DNA of 64,000 bases from Seminavis robusta (GCA_903772945.1 CAICTM010000140.1:1-64000); one strand, 5' to 3'. Numbered from the stretch's first letter, positions 11,418 through 23,731 are shown. Notes: a model not told the origin generated them from the letters alone. Numbers and translations: made by a program.

Positions 11418-12459
11418 GGCTGAAAGGTAGAGCCTTATAAGATCTAGCTACCAGGTACCGGTAGCTGCTAGTAGTTGGTGCTCAACTTTATCTATTTCTT
11501 GATTGTGAGCTTATCTGAGCTTATCTACTTCTTAATCTTGCCACCCTCATTGGTTTTGTGTTACATACCCTCTCCGAGTAGCCTCTTTGTCTTGTGCCAA
11601 GCCTGCACCGGTGCGTTTATTCCTGCGATGGCCGAACGCCGGAGTAAAAGTGAGCTAAAGGTTATGATAGTCACGGTTAGTCACGGTTTGCAACTGGATC
11701 CTTCCCAAGATTCCAAATACCACAACTTTCTCATTGGCTGGGGGTTGTCCAAAAAGGATCCTGAATTAAGCTTAAGATGGAGCCTACAGAGGCGGTTTTC
11801 CAGCTCTCTCTCCTCCTACATGTACGACACAGATTTGGAATCGAATCGAAACTGATTGATTCACCATCCAATCGCACCGCTTTGCCCCTTGCACTCGCCA
11901 TCAGGCATCCATTCCCACTCACACTGTAGCACTCTAACCACATACTAATCTCAACTATTGTTTTTCATTTCAGCTTTCGTTGCTTGCAGCTATAGCACCA
12001 CGTGAGGAGGCCCAACCATCGACGACAAGGTAACATGCTCACCTACTTGCTTTCTTAGAACATTAGTACGAGCAAGGACGGACGTTTGTGGAGCTGACCG
12101 TTGGTTCTTCCCTCCCGATACTGCGGGTCGAAAAATCGTGTGTGAAAGTTCCGGGAGCCACACATATTTCTGATTCCTTTGACCCTTTACGAGTACCTCC
12201 AAGGCTCTTGGGGGTGACGTTACAAACAGAAGAATACTCGCGTTCAGGGTAACCACGGTCGGTTCTCACTCACTACCTCTTCTTGTAGTTGTAGTTGTTT
12301 GTATACCACAGAGTCGTGTTCTCGCTGTCTCGTTTTAACATTTTCGCTCCATGCTGGAGCTCCAAGATCATCAAAGCGCAAAGGAAAGGATAGTTACATT
12401 GCCTGAAGCAGGTCTTCGAGTCTCCAGACATCCGACACCTGGAGCCAAGTGCTCATGTC
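11418..12459. other. Intergenic stretch
   Basis: About 1 kb without a supported gene. Short frames on both strands have no recognisable composition. TAGCTAGC/TACCGGTA-type palindromes occur near 11440-11465. Nothing else seen. Confidence 0.55.
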
Positions 12460-12798
12460 TCAAAAGGACTTGGCTCTCTTGGCTTGCTGTACTGTCGTAC
12501 AGGTAGTTTGCTGTTTCTGCTTCCTCGCTTGATGCTGTCCCTTTGGGTTCTCGCGACTGGAGGCAGGACCTGACTCGTTGCACCTCATAGGGCATCTCGG
12601 TGGAGTTGGATCGCACGGTGTAGCGACTTCGGCACGGAATGATCGCCTCGGAAGTACAGGAGGTCGTTCACTGATATCATCATTGCCGGTGCCTTGGAAC
12701 CATCGCAGGTTAGATGACATTAGGAGGTCGCTGTCCGCGTTTAGATGATTCTGCCGAGGCGAGGAACGAAACACAATGAATGCTGGGACGCTCTCCAT
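12460..12798 (-). CDS. Small-protein family member A
   Basis: 112 aa from the ATG of MESVPAFIVF. It belongs to a family with three other members in this window (33962-34246, 38296-38673, 41001-41402). Shared features are an N-terminal [VI]P[ATD]FI[VW][IF] motif (here VPAFIVF) and a central basic/proline motif PRRS...CDP(S/T)PP..P.R (here PRRSFRAEVATPCDPTPPR). The tail is rich in Gln, Lys and Thr. There is no signal peptide or membrane segment, and the protein is probably largely disordered. I do not know this family. It is the most divergent of the three that carry the CDP-PP motif. Confidence 0.55.
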   Translation of the reverse strand: MESVPAFIVFRSSPRQNHLNADSDLLMSSNLRWFQGTGNDDISERPPVLPRRSFRAEVATPCDPTPPRCPMRCNESGPASSRENPKGQHQARKQKQQTTCTTVQQAKRAKSF

Positions 12799-14525
12799 CG
12801 TACTGTTGGGTGGAAATGAACAAAATTCTCGCGCGAAACTCTTCATTTATTTCGTTGCATCCAACTCTTAAATAAATAAGCACAACTCGTCAAGAAGGAG
12901 CGAGCTACTAAACAAAAATCGGCATCTCGACCACACGTGGACTTGGTGCTCCTTTCTGATAAAGGGATATGACATGCGAAGGGAGCGACAACAAGGACCT
13001 TTTCACTCGCAGTTTCGCTCTCGAGCTCTGGCGGTTCAGTACACTCCAGAGCTCCTCCACAGGGATCATCCTCGCCAGTCACAGTTAGGAGTTGCTCGGA
13101 CAAGCAACCGATTTTAAGATTGTTGCTGTTTTAATCCATTGTGTCGCACCAGGCACTTGCGTACTGGCGCAGGTGTGTCTCCATCGCAAGAGTACTCAGT
13201 GTCGCTACGGTATGGGTTGATGATTCGCCGATTCAGAGATTGATCAACTATCTGGAGTGGGAGTACTGGGTTGCACTTCTGGTACTCTAGCTAGTAGTAC
13301 TTTTTTTAAGTACGTAGAAAGCCAAGAGATTAACTCCCGCGTAAAATGGATCTTTCTTCCGGTCGCTGTTTTTGGCTTCCAGCAACCGATTTTGGCGCCA
13401 GCATGGTAATTAATAACCTTCATTACCTACCAATAATCAAGTTGTCCAATCTTCCAATCGGCAAAGCATGCAATGAGAATGGCCATTTCTTTACCTGTTG
13501 GTTTGGCTTGTGATGCCTTGATCGTCTGGTTTAAGCAGGCCTGCTAACTGCCAACTTCAAGTTCCTTCAAGGTACTGCTTTCACTTCTTCTCCTGTTCTC
13601 CCGCTCGATCGATCCACTATGAACTAGGGGTAGTAACTACACTTTCTCCCTTCATCTAATATCTGCTACTTCGTCACATTTCCAAGGACAAAGAGCGCAT
13701 ATCCAATCATCCGGATTCCTCGGGCGCATACGGCGCCCTGCTTGGCAAACTACTGCCTAGCAGCAGTTGTACGCCTGCCACCGGTACATGTGCCGAACCG
13801 GTATCACGAAGGATCTACTGATGTATTATCTACCACCAACGATTTGGATTCCTGGTTCCACGATAATATTCTCTTTCTATATTATGTCGCAAGTGATACA
13901 ACGGGGCGGCGTAATAACCGTGGTGTGATTCCTTAGCGTGGACATGCCGATCTGCTAATCTAAGCCTGCTCGCGTTTGCACGAGACAGCTTAACAATAAA
14001 CATGTACTGTATTCAAGTCCTGATTATGTTGGCGTGGTGGAATAACAGCAGCAGGCCAACTCGAAATGATTCAAGGACTCCTCCACGAAACCGGGCCCTT
14101 CCCAACCGAAGATACATGTACTACGTGTCGTGAACTGTCTCGCGTGTCAAATCAGCAATGACGAAGCTGAAAGCAACAGAAGCGTGCATCGGAGTCAAAG
14201 AGGACAATTTCCACGCCAATTACTTCATGTTGCGGGCATTCAAGTTCTCTTGTCATTGGATCGCCGCGATCGAACCAGAAACGATACACATGTTTTATGG
14301 ACACCTCGCACGCCTTAGTACCAGGGCAGTACACAGTCTGCTAGATCTCGCATGTATCCGCCGTTGAGAGCGAACGAACACGTTGCTCCAAACTAGGGAC
14401 ACTCCAATCAAAGCCAAAACAGCAAAAAGTCAGGGCGAGCATCATAATCCTGGAACGACATCACCAGCGAACTCTGTCTTCTTTGATCGGAAAACAACAA
14501 AGGTTTCTACAAGCTACGACCAACC
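12799..14525. other. Long intergenic stretch
   Basis: About 1.7 kb between small protein A and the first helicase-like gene. A minus frame at 12843-13103 has no ATG start and no recognisable features. A stretch near 13960-14400 with short frames on both strands also shows nothing recognisable. The last 100 bp should contain the helicase-like gene's promoter. Confidence 0.5.
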
Positions 14526-17291
14526 ATGAACAAGCGTGTTCTGGAAACACCAGACAATGGGTATCCACGGCCAAAACAAGAAGAATTCGCCCCCGACGAA
14601 GATCTTCTGCATGTTTATGATACTGTCGACATCTCTGCAAAATCTCAGATGCTCTTGACGCAGCAAGCTATCACTGATGTTGCTACACTTCTCGGGAGGG
14701 AAGATGACTTGCAGCGCGCCGCCCTTCCAGGAGTCAACAGAGGTACCCAGAAGCAACTTCACAACTTCTGTCTCTGGTACAAAGATTACTCCATGAAATG
14801 GGACGCCGTCAACGTGAAGACGCACTTTGATGAAGATTCACTTCCTCGATTCGAACGTGACCGGCTGGAAGCCGCCACTTGTGATAGTTCGGGCGGGCTC
14901 CTCGCACTCGACATGGAGCGTATCTGCAACGTTCTTGACATTTCACAGAAGACGCGGGGGCAGCTAGCCAAACTTGAAATCAAAACGGCCAAGGCGCTCG
15001 TAGGAAAGAAGACCGAGCTCGAAGTTTTTTCTCTTCTGAATATCAAGCAAACTACACAAAAGCACCTACTCAAAGTGTGTTTGTTTCGAGAGGATTTCTA
15101 CCGCACCAATGACTCGGACAAAGAGTGGCTGCATCACCTCAATGATGAAAGCTTCGCCAAGTTCGAGCAGGAAGACAGCAAGGAGAGAGAGTTCAGATTA
15201 GCTGTGGAAAACATCCATGAAGGTCCTGGCAACAGAGGCGTTGGGGATATATCGGACAAGGCGGTCCAGTTTGGTGCTACTATCACTGCAAGGTACTTGT
15301 CACATCATCTGGTGGAGCAATGCCGCAACAAATTCAACCCGGACGATGTTTCTAGGAAGTGCATAAAGGCTCTCTTGCATCCAGCCGGTGCACCGACCAA
15401 AGTTGTACATGTTGTTTCTGGCAAGACACAGTCAGGAAAGAGCACCGTCAAGGCCGTCTGCGCCGTTGCACACCGACAATTGCAGACTCTCCTCATTATC
15501 ATAACGAAAGGAATTGCGGAGAGGGATGACCTCAAAATCAAGCTGAGCATGCTTCTGGGCGGTTGCCGTGAATCGCTGGAGTCAGGACGATTGGTTATTG
15601 CAGACACCGGGAGTCAGATCGAAAAAGCCACTGCTGCAGTGCTTGGAATCCGAAAGGACAATCCCCACGCAAGGTTTGGAATTATTGTTGATGAGTCCGA
15701 CGCCATGTACAGAACCAAGGACGGTGTGCAGATCTTTGAAAAGCGCTTCGCTGCGTTGATGGCTCTTGGTCCCTCTTTTCGAATGGAGATTTCTGCCACA
15801 ATCTATTCCACGGTGCAAGTCCTCAGCGAGCGTGGTGTACCGGTTGAAATGATGGAGGTTCTTACCACTGATGACTACAGCGGCATTGATCAGATGGAAC
15901 ACTTCACATACGGCAACAACAAGGCTGTATTCCTGAAGGAGACAGAGCTTTGTCCCAATGAAGGGTTCAAGTGGAAAAAACACGCATCGAAACTGAAAGA
16001 CCTTGCCTTGGTCCCCAGTTTGTCATCCCTGATCCCACAGAACCTAGTCCCAAATTTGACCTCCCCGAATCTTGATCATGAGACACCATTGCTGTTTTCC
16101 GGCACCCAACATATCCATCAAAAATGTGATGCCTGCAAGACGGGGCGTGGTTGCCCAAAGCATAGTGATATCAGTGACAGTCGATTCAACAAAGAGAAGA
16201 TCAAGTCCTACCTTCCCTACACCAGCAAGCCTATGGTGGACATGCTGAGGGAAGCGCTGCAGTCGACTCACAAGGGTATTTTGGTCCTCGTTGCCACAAA
16301 TCCACGAGTCTACGCTGAGGGCAACGTCCTCACTCAAGCTGCTGGTACCCAGAATTTCTTTCGTGCAGAAGGAACAGACTTTGTTGCGGTGGCCGCAACA
16401 GGCCGAGGAGTGTACTTTAGATTCCCTGGTTGCCGCAAAGGCCGCTTCATCCGAAAAAAGCTGAAGACTGTTTCGGAGATCATCTCACAGATGGACAAGG
16501 CTGTTCGGTTGGATACCCCCATTATCATTTTTGGGTATTCCAGGATGTGCCGCTGTGTCTCGTTTCGGTCGTCCACAAGGGTGCCTACTCACATGATTCT
16601 GTCTCGAGGACCGGGATACAGTCTAGAAGACTACATCCAGGCAATTGGTCGAGCTACCTTCAATGGGCTCTCTGTCTTGGAACAAAACGGGCATAGTCAC
16701 GTGACAGTGCTGACCAATGAGAATGACTTCCTGGCTGCAAAGAAGTATTATAGCTTTGTACAGGCAATCAATGTCTATCTCAGTCGCAACCCTGGAGTTC
16801 CCCTTCAAAAAGTGCTGAGATGCGCAACCAAGAAGCTCCCAGACGAGGCCAACTGCTTTAGGCACACGAACAGGAAGATTGGTCGCCGCAAGGATCTCAA
16901 GATGAAAAATCCCGGACGTGAAGCCTTCGAGGACCCTGTTGTGCTGAGCGATGGACAAAACAAAAGGGATCGCTATTGGACAAACCTTCGTGCACAACGA
17001 TTGATGAGAATCTTTTACGAAGAGTCTGATGGCGAGGAAGGATTTGCACTTTCCACTTACCACTTGGTGGAAACATATAATGAAATTTACCCACCTGAGG
17101 ATGGGGACACCGAATTGAAGAAGAAGGCTGTAGGGAAAATCATGGGCGACTTGGTGAGGGATGTCATTTTTGAGAAAGTGACCATCAAAAACGAAAAAGA
17201 AAAGAGGTGGTCACCAAAAAGCATTCTTATTCTTCCATCCTTACTCAACGAAAACCTTGGCGAGCTTGATGACCGTGATGATCTCTACTAG
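14526..17291 (+). CDS. Large helicase-like P-loop NTPase, copy 1 (remote Z1-like features)
   Basis: 921 aa from the ATG of MNKRVLETPD, apparently one exon. Residues 20-210 contain two related repeats of about 90 residues, with matching segments LPGVNRGTQKQLHNFCLW and LLNIKQTTQKHLLKVCLF. A P-loop NTPase follows: Walker A SGKTQSGKST near 298, IIITKG with ERDDLK soon after, Walker B GIIVDESD near 384, and a motif-III-like EISAT near 420. A Cys/His cluster CDACKTGRGCPKH lies near 534, perhaps a zinc site. The second lobe has IIIFGYSRMCRCVSF near 663 and QAIGRATFNG near 704, equivalent to superfamily-2 motifs V and VI. The QSGKS/T Walker A, the G.SR...R(x)VSF element and a Q..GR block recall bacterial Z1-domain ATPases; this is by eye only. 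The C-terminus looks like a winged helix. Function is unknown. An inverted paralogue lies at 26842-30246. Confidence 0.8.
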   Translation: MNKRVLETPDNGYPRPKQEEFAPDEDLLHVYDTVDISAKSQMLLTQQAITDVATLLGREDDLQRAALPGVNRGTQKQLHNFCLWYKDYSMKWDAVNVKTHFDEDSLPRFERDRLEAATCDSSGGLLALDMERICNVLDISQKTRGQLAKLEIKTAKALVGKKTELEVFSLLNIKQTTQKHLLKVCLFREDFYRTNDSDKEWLHHLNDESFAKFEQEDSKEREFRLAVENIHEGPGNRGVGDISDKAVQFGATITARYLSHHLVEQCRNKFNPDDVSRKCIKALLHPAGAPTKVVHVVSGKTQSGKSTVKAVCAVAHRQLQTLLIIITKGIAERDDLKIKLSMLLGGCRESLESGRLVIADTGSQIEKATAAVLGIRKDNPHARFGIIVDESDAMYRTKDGVQIFEKRFAALMALGPSFRMEISATIYSTVQVLSERGVPVEMMEVLTTDDYSGIDQMEHFTYGNNKAVFLKETELCPNEGFKWKKHASKLKDLALVPSLSSLIPQNLVPNLTSPNLDHETPLLFSGTQHIHQKCDACKTGRGCPKHSDISDSRFNKEKIKSYLPYTSKPMVDMLREALQSTHKGILVLVATNPRVYAEGNVLTQAAGTQNFFRAEGTDFVAVAATGRGVYFRFPGCRKGRFIRKKLKTVSEIISQMDKAVRLDTPIIIFGYSRMCRCVSFRSSTRVPTHMILSRGPGYSLEDYIQAIGRATFNGLSVLEQNGHSHVTVLTNENDFLAAKKYYSFVQAINVYLSRNPGVPLQKVLRCATKKLPDEANCFRHTNRKIGRRKDLKMKNPGREAFEDPVVLSDGQNKRDRYWTNLRAQRLMRIFYEESDGEEGFALSTYHLVETYNEIYPPEDGDTELKKKAVGKIMGDLVRDVIFEKVTIKNEKEKRWSPKSILILPSLLNENLGELDDRDDLY

Positions 17292-17722
17292 CTTGCTATA
17301 GAGCCACCCAAGCAAGCCACCAATATTCCAATTTACATTGAGGTTTCAAGGTGCCCAGCTGAACCTGTTATCATTACTTCAGTACTCACCTTTGTTTCCG
17401 TATTGAATCTGCTGGGCTGGACTCCAGTGTAGTAAGCAGTAATAAGCTATATAAATTGCAGCTTGCTCTTCGTAATGAATGTGCCCGGATGTAGTTGGTG
17501 GATACCATACCTCTGAGCTCTACACCAACCAGCTTTGCCATTTGCCAGTCTTGTTGCGCGCAGCTAAAGTCCTGTGGCTCTCGCTTTAGAAGCCGTTCAG
17601 CTTGTCTGTATCTTTGTTTGCTATGGTGGATCGTTTGCGTTTGGGATGGTGGATACATCCTCTAATGGTAGAGGATATAGCCAGCTAGCCACGGCAGCAT
17701 GCATCCCTTTGCATCCTAGTAT
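17292..17722. other. Intergenic stretch
   Basis: No supported gene. The stretch separates the helicase-like gene from a broken retroelement fragment. Confidence 0.5.
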
Positions 17723-17900
17723 GAAGAAGTGGTCCAATCCCTAACTCTGTGGTTCACTCCGATGTTGCTTACCACCCAAGTGAGCACTGCCTTTCAAGTT
17801 GTTTGTGCAGCCACGATGTGCCTCTGTGGTTCTCGTGTTCCTGCTCCTACCACCCATGAGCTCCACTCATTGCTGAGATCGTGGCTCCCTGGATCTCTAT
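17723..17900 (+). mobile_element. Broken retrotransposon fragment (post-RT domain)
   Basis: Nucleotide and partial protein similarity to the longer fragment at 34926-35578, notably around ATTMCLRGSRV (here AATMCLCGSRVP). It is the region that lies downstream of the reverse transcriptase in a retroelement family common in algae; LINE or another class is not resolved. The fossil is short and broken, with at least two breaks, and has no visible terminal repeats. Confidence 0.5.
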
Positions 17901-18155
17901 TGTTAGTCTTTGTGTCCTCTTGCCCATTCCCTGGCGTCCTTTGGGATCCTTTCCTTCTCCCATCGGTTGGTCTGCTCGGTCTTGGTTCTCAGGCTCCCAT
18001 GGCATTGCCCTCGATGGTGCACTCTCACCACATGGTAATTGATCTTAGTTCTATGGGATCCTGCAGTAAGATCTTCAATCTTCTCTTCTGCTATATGGGT
18101 AGAGTCAAAGTACCAAGTTATCTACAGCAGCTAAACGTTGCCTTCTAAATAGCCA

Positions 18156-18434
18156 GGACGATCCGGCAGCTAATTATGAATCACGACTGAATGGATGCAC
18201 GTGGAATTAAGCGACCTTCAGTCGCTAAAATCTAGGAGATCGCCTATTTTTAGGCAATTGCCTAAACTGTTGCCTTATGCTTCGAGAAACAAACCGTTAA
18301 ATCCTAGTAACGGTTGCCTAAATCCCGGCTGTTGCCTAAACGGTCGCCTATTTTTCAACGGTTGCCTAATCGTTTGACGACAGTTCTATTCAGTCGTGAA
18401 ACTGACGTCACAAATCCCAATTGCCGGATCGTCC
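18156..18434. mobile_element. 279-bp non-autonomous element with inverted terminal repeats
   Basis: The ends are GGACGATCCGGCA (18156-18168) and its exact reverse complement TGCCGGATCGTCC (18422-18434). A second pair of perfect inverted repeats lies inside: TCACGACTGAAT (18181-18192) with ATTCAGTCGTGA (18388-18399). The interior is filled with variants of GGTTGCCTAA and TCGCCTA and has no coding frame. This has the form of a MITE. I could not identify a target-site duplication. It sits 29 bp downstream of the DCC1 stop codon, so it may lie in that gene's 3' UTR. Confidence 0.65.
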
Positions 18435-18462
18435 AGGTGTTTCCCTTATTACTATTCTTCTT

Positions 18463-20031
18463 CTATGCTTTGGCACCATACACTTTGACTCCCGTGACTT
18501 CATCCATACTACTGCTGGTGTATTGCAGGAGTAGTTCTGCTTGGGATACTTCCAGTTCCTGGACGAGTGCATCAATGTATGGCTGTAGATCGTCGAGTTC
18601 CCACTTGGCCCGTACTTGAAACAATGCAGCAAATCGTTTTTCGGGATCCCTTGACAATTGTTGTGCTGGCAAATACGTCCAGAGTGGAGTATTAGTCGTA
18701 TCATCCTCCTCTACTGTGCAAACGGCCACACCCCTTAGCATTCCCAAATCGACATTGTACTGACTCCCCACTCCTGGCACTTGACTTTGCCATTTCAAGA
18801 GTAGTGTATCTTGTTTCCATGGTTTGGTTTGAGATTGAAAGAGTCGATGGGCAACACAAATGGCAATCTGCATGTGCGCGTGCATATTATTATGGACAAT
18901 GACACAAGAGGAGTATGACAGTAAAAACAAGAGGAAATAGTGAGTCCTGCTCTTGTCAATATCACAAAATCAAACAAGTTTGCTCTGTTCGTCCACCATG
19001 ACAATGCCTACCTGTTTGGGGTCAAAGGACACATGCGTGTCCGTGACGAGCAAAGAAGACTGCTTCTTTTGTTTGTTGTTGTGGATCACCAGTCGATTCA
19101 TGGCATAGTGGAGGACATGGTTCAATTCCGGATAGGATTCCTCTTCTGGAATGCGTTCTGCCACACACGTGACAAACTCCTCCACACTGATAGATGTAGT
19201 GTCGTTCAAACAAAACTGCTCTTCTTCCGCCAACGTGGCCACAATGGCCGCCAAGGCATCTTGGAGTGCTTCTTCTGACAAGTGGCCATACTGGTACTCA
19301 TCAATATTAGTATTGTGGTTTGGAAATGGAAATCCGTGCAACTGAGCGAGTACCTCTCGTACTTGTCCCGTGGAACACTGCAATTCGAGTGCCAGTGATT
19401 CCAGAGTGCGTCCCTTTGATTGTTTGTAGTAGGGATTGGATGTACGACTAGTATAGTATGGATCAAATACGTCATGTTCCAAGAGTGGAGTCAATTGTTT
19501 GGCTGTAATCGTCATGTCTCTCAATTCCAAAAAGGAAGAACCAGACGCCACGCCTGGAGTCAACAGGCGTGTCGCGACTGGAACCAATGCCAGTTTCTTA
19601 CTGCTGTTGCTCATCTTGGCCTTTTTCAAAGCTGGTTCTTCCGCACTGGTTGTAGTACATGTAGTAGTATTGGTAGTGTCATTTTCCTTGCTGGCATCTG
19701 TACTACTAGTAGATTGCTGTTGTTGCTGTTGTGGCGCCACCAATACTAGTACATTGGAGGTTTCCAGTCGATTGACGAGAAAACTTTTGGTTTTGGATTC
19801 CACTACCAACGCCACTCTCTTTTCGTCATCACAAGAAGGCGCCACAAAGCGACTCCCGTTGGCCAAATCCGACAAGTCGATTCCCTTTGGTAGTTGCATC
19901 AGTACAAATCGTCCTCCTTTTTTCGTGACTTTCATCTTTTGGGTTTCCGTCGTCACGGCCAAATCAACTCTCGGCAGTGTCAGCAAGGCCGCCTTGTTGT
20001 CTTGTTTTGTTATGCTATTGATTAGGTCCAT
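18463..20031 (-). CDS. DCC1: Sister chromatid cohesion protein DCC1 (DSCC1 homologue)
   Basis: The model is complement(join(18463..18867,19012..20031)), 473 aa. DCC1 joins Ctf18 and Ctf8 in the alternative clamp loader that acts on PCNA at replication forks and supports cohesion. The N-terminal part has the family pattern RFVLMQLPKGIDL, then a block ending ETSNVLVLVAP. The middle has FDPYY and a helical winged-helix-like region GRTLESLALELQCSTGQVRE. The C-terminus has DPEKRFAALFQVRAKWELDDLQPYI and ends near GVKVYGAKA, as in DCC1 proteins. A low-complexity insert (poly-Gln then Ser/Thr) lies near residues 100-140. The 144-nt intron joins DPKQ to IAICVAHRL in frame with GT-AG ends. The ATG at 20031 was chosen because the longer frame starts at TTG inside a CCGTT repeat. 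Confidence 0.85.
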
Positions 20032-20056
20032 CGTTCCGTTCCGTTCCGTTCCGTTC
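20032..20056. repeat. (CCGTT)n microsatellite at the DCC1 start
   Basis: About five tandem copies of CCGTT directly upstream of the DCC1 ATG. Its length changes would alter only the 5' leader. Confidence 0.85.
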
Positions 20057-23000
20057 AAGAAGTAGATAGCTAGTAATATGATTGACTGCTACAATAGCTA
20101 CACTTCTTATAAAGCTCTTGCTTACTACGTGTGATGGAAATGATGGATCTGCCATGGTCGAAGCATTCCAACAGAGATTTGGCTGTCATTGGGATTTCTG
20201 TCGCCAGGCGAGTCGGAAGCACTCACGCATTCAAACCACATGTAGCTTTTGTCTGCGCCATCCATAATATATGCACTCGGTTACGAACGGTAGGTCCAAA
20301 AATCTTTCAACTCTGCTACCGGTACCGGTGCTGTAAGGCAAAAATCTACTAAATAGTACGTATCTTGATCGCATCCAACATTTCCTTTGCACCCTTTTTG
20401 GTTGGTTTGCCAAGCGCCAGTTTAACACGACCTACAAGTGATCCTTCTGGCTGTCTGTCTGCTGAGAAATTTACGTCACAACCAACAGGCTGGTTTTCGG
20501 GGTACCGTACCGTAGCTAATCCACTGCTGGCAAAAGGGGATCATCTCTCTGCTCACAGACATCCCGCCTGCCAGTAGTACGGTACTGTAGTAGAGACATG
20601 CCATGCATGACGACCATACCATAGTACTTTTGGGCGGCTTCTTGCGTTGTTCGATGGACTCACTTGCTTTCTTCTTGCTTTGCCCGACAACGACGGGGGA
20701 TTCACGACCACAAGGGCGATTGCTTGCCAGCCATTGCCTGCCGGAGCGATGATTGCTTCCTTTGCATGCAACAAAATTTAATTTGATTGCGAGGTCTTTG
20801 ATTGCTTGCAGACAATGCTTCGCTCGTGACACACGAGCGAACGAGCAATGTCGCCTGAAGAAGCAACAACTTGAAGCAAAGGGCCTACAGGCAGTCAGCC
20901 ATCGCTCCAATCAAATCAAATCAACACTGAAACATTGCTTATCGTGACGGTACCGGTACTAGAGATGGATTGGTTGCTGCTTGTGGTCGAAAACTGGCTT
21001 CATTAGACTACTTACTTGTACGGTAGGTGTAGTCATGCCCTGCCTCTCAAGTGAGAAGGCCAACCAGTGGTGGTGTGCATGGATACCGGTAGCTACCCTA
21101 CCGTATACTCAGTACTTACTTGGATACATACCGGTACATGAAACTGCAATGACAATAGTGACAAGGCGAATGTCTCTACCCGAGCTAAGAAGTCTTCAAA
21201 AGGCTACTACTAGACCTCGCTCTACTAGACCTCAAAAGATCGCTCTACCCACCCTTGATGAAAGGAAGAGCCTAATCTTCAGGGGTGATAGTGTTGGCAG
21301 CCTGCTCCTTTTACTTGTTGCCTGGCTGGAATCAAGAGGCCAAAGCTACAACCCCAACAATGTCGTAGGCCGACATACATGATCGGTGGACAGTGGTTTG
21401 ATTGCTCTACTAGTACCGTAATTCGTACTCGTAATTGGATAAAGATACTAGACCCTGTCCTCTTCTTGCAGCCACGGTCCATCGCTTATTGGCTGGTTGC
21501 ACGTAGTACTACAGTACTGCTCTGGACGCATCTGGTAAGTGGCTTCGTTTTTTCCCCCTTCGCCTTCGTCAACAGTCAACAGTCAGCAGAAGAACGACGC
21601 TACATGCATGTTTTTAGGTTTCAGCAGCCAGGCACTGTTTCTTCGCCACGGAAGCCTCGCTTCTAGCTGCTTTGGGCCTATCTCTAGGCACCGGGCACAT
21701 TCTCCAGTCTCCAGTTGGAGTAAGTGGAGACAATACATGTACCCTCTAGTTCAATCTTGGCAAACCATGGCTGGCGTCCAATGGAAGGATCAATGGAATA
21801 CTCTGGGCTGCAAATCTTGTTCCTCCAGTAGAGTCCAGAGTACCCAAAACACACATCAATTATTTGGATTAGACTATTGTTATTGTAGCTAGAGACGTGA
21901 ATAGGAACGTAGGAACCAGTAGTCTAATCAAAGATGGCAGAAAGATTCAAAGTGAAGACTGTAGGAGTAGGCTCTTCTTCTGGCCAGGAGGGTGTTGTCC
22001 AGGCCAAACTCTCCATTACTGGACGCTTTGGATGTCTGCTTTCTTTGTGGTAGTAGTTCCCTCCAGTATCTGAGCTCGTCTTGGCTAAGCTTTCAAATTT
22101 TGCAGAGATTGCTACCATCCAGAGCTCATCCAGTACATGTACGAGTAGATCTACTGTATTCCGAGATCCGAGATCCGAGATGCCGCTTGAAAGGAAAAAG
22201 GAAAATAATAATAGACTTTGAATGATCCAATCACATTATAGGCCACAAGTACATCGTAGGCCTCCTCCCAGGTACCTGGTACCGTCCCGTCTACCGGAGA
22301 GGATGCGGGAGCAGTGTAGGAGCCAATGGGGCTGTTCTTCGCCAGTGCTTTGCAACTTGCAACTGTCACGAGGTCAATGAAATAAATGCTCAATCTGACC
22401 ATCAAGGACCAACTAGCTAGCTAGACTATGCTACTTGTAATCGCACTCTGCTCAACTCAACGCAGACCACGAACTTGTCTATCATGGTGACAGTCTCTGT
22501 ATGTCCTGATACACCACTCAGCCCAACCATCGGATACCTTATCAGCTGCCTTTGCGCCACCGCCTCAACCCACCCAGTCCAAATGGCCGGAGAACAAGCC
22601 TGATGGAAAGGATTGTTTATACACTTCCGAAGAGGAGTCGAGTCCACTTTGTAGCTACGGTAGCTAGCTAGCGATAGAAGCAAAGCCCGGTATACCAGAC
22701 CGGACAAACCAAAAGCTACCAAACCACCATTCCGGGAGTAAGGAAATAAACATGTTTCAGCGTCTTCTATTCGTTGCGTTGGACAGCTCATGACAGTTTG
22801 AAATGATCTGCTTTGTGGAATGAATTGTCCAGTAATTGAATGAGTGCATGCCCTATCAGGGAAGTCCTTAACAATCATAAACCCCGTAGGCCGAACTACC
22901 CTTGCTCCGGACAAATGGATTAGCCTCTTTACAGTACGTCACAGTGCAACAGCTACCTGTCACCACTATGTGTTTCTGTTTCCAGGCACAGGCATCATCA

Positions 23001-23731
23001 TGACAGCTTCATGACCAACACAGTACCGTTTGAAGAGTATGTGGCAGCGTTTTGCCAGCTAACTGGTCTTGTAATTAGGCCTATTTCTGTGCTTTCAAGC
23101 TTCTCCAGTCAGCAACAGGGAGAACCATGTTATAGAGAGCAATGAATCAAAGGCTCTTAAATTTTTGCAATTTCATTTTGGGAGTCGTCGAAAAGCTTTT
23201 GAGAAGGTGGTCACTTGCATACAGTACTAGTACTCGAGTATAATAATGGCACCGGTACCGGTATGGTTCACATCATTTCAACGAAAGAAATACGTGGTCC
23301 CTTCGTGACAGCATAGTTTGGAAAGGACGTGGCTTTCTCAAATGAACAGTTTATTCAAGTAATCTGGACAATTAAGACTTGATTTTATAATTTATAAGAG
23401 TACAAAGTGCCGGAAGCACGAAACAGGATCTTACATTAAGCCTTTTCACCTTTCCTGGTGACGAGCCACGGGACTCTCAGACAACATTAATGTCTAGACC
23501 GTGGAGCGCTTGGCAAGAAGTAGGGTACCGGATGGGAACGAGGGTTCATTAGAACTCCCGGCTCCAATGTGCCAGGAGTTGCCAGAAGGCGGCCAGGCAC
23601 CACAGGGCTCTTCAGGCACTTGTGATCTCGATTGATCTGTCCTTCTGAAAAGGTTGTTGCTGGGCTGTTGTGTGTTATCATTTTATTTCTGCAAGCTAGA
23701 TAAAAAACTCCAAAACCCTTTGCAACCAAAC
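20057..23731. other. Gene-poor 3.7-kb stretch rich in palindromes
   Basis: No frame here looks coding. The stretch contains many copies of ACCGGTACCGGT-like and GTACATGTAC-like palindromes (for example near 20320, 20950, 21090, 21130, 22135, 23250), several TAGCTAGC runs near 22410-22430 and 22660-22675, and one strong hairpin listed separately. I see no mobile-element protein remnant. Confidence 0.5.
20819..20841. repeat. Perfect 10-bp hairpin
   Basis: TTCGCTCGTG, a 3-nt ACA loop, then CACGAGCGAA. The stem is perfect. It is surrounded by a weaker inverted match (GACAATGC and GCAATGTC). No gene overlaps it, and its role is unknown. Confidence 0.7.
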
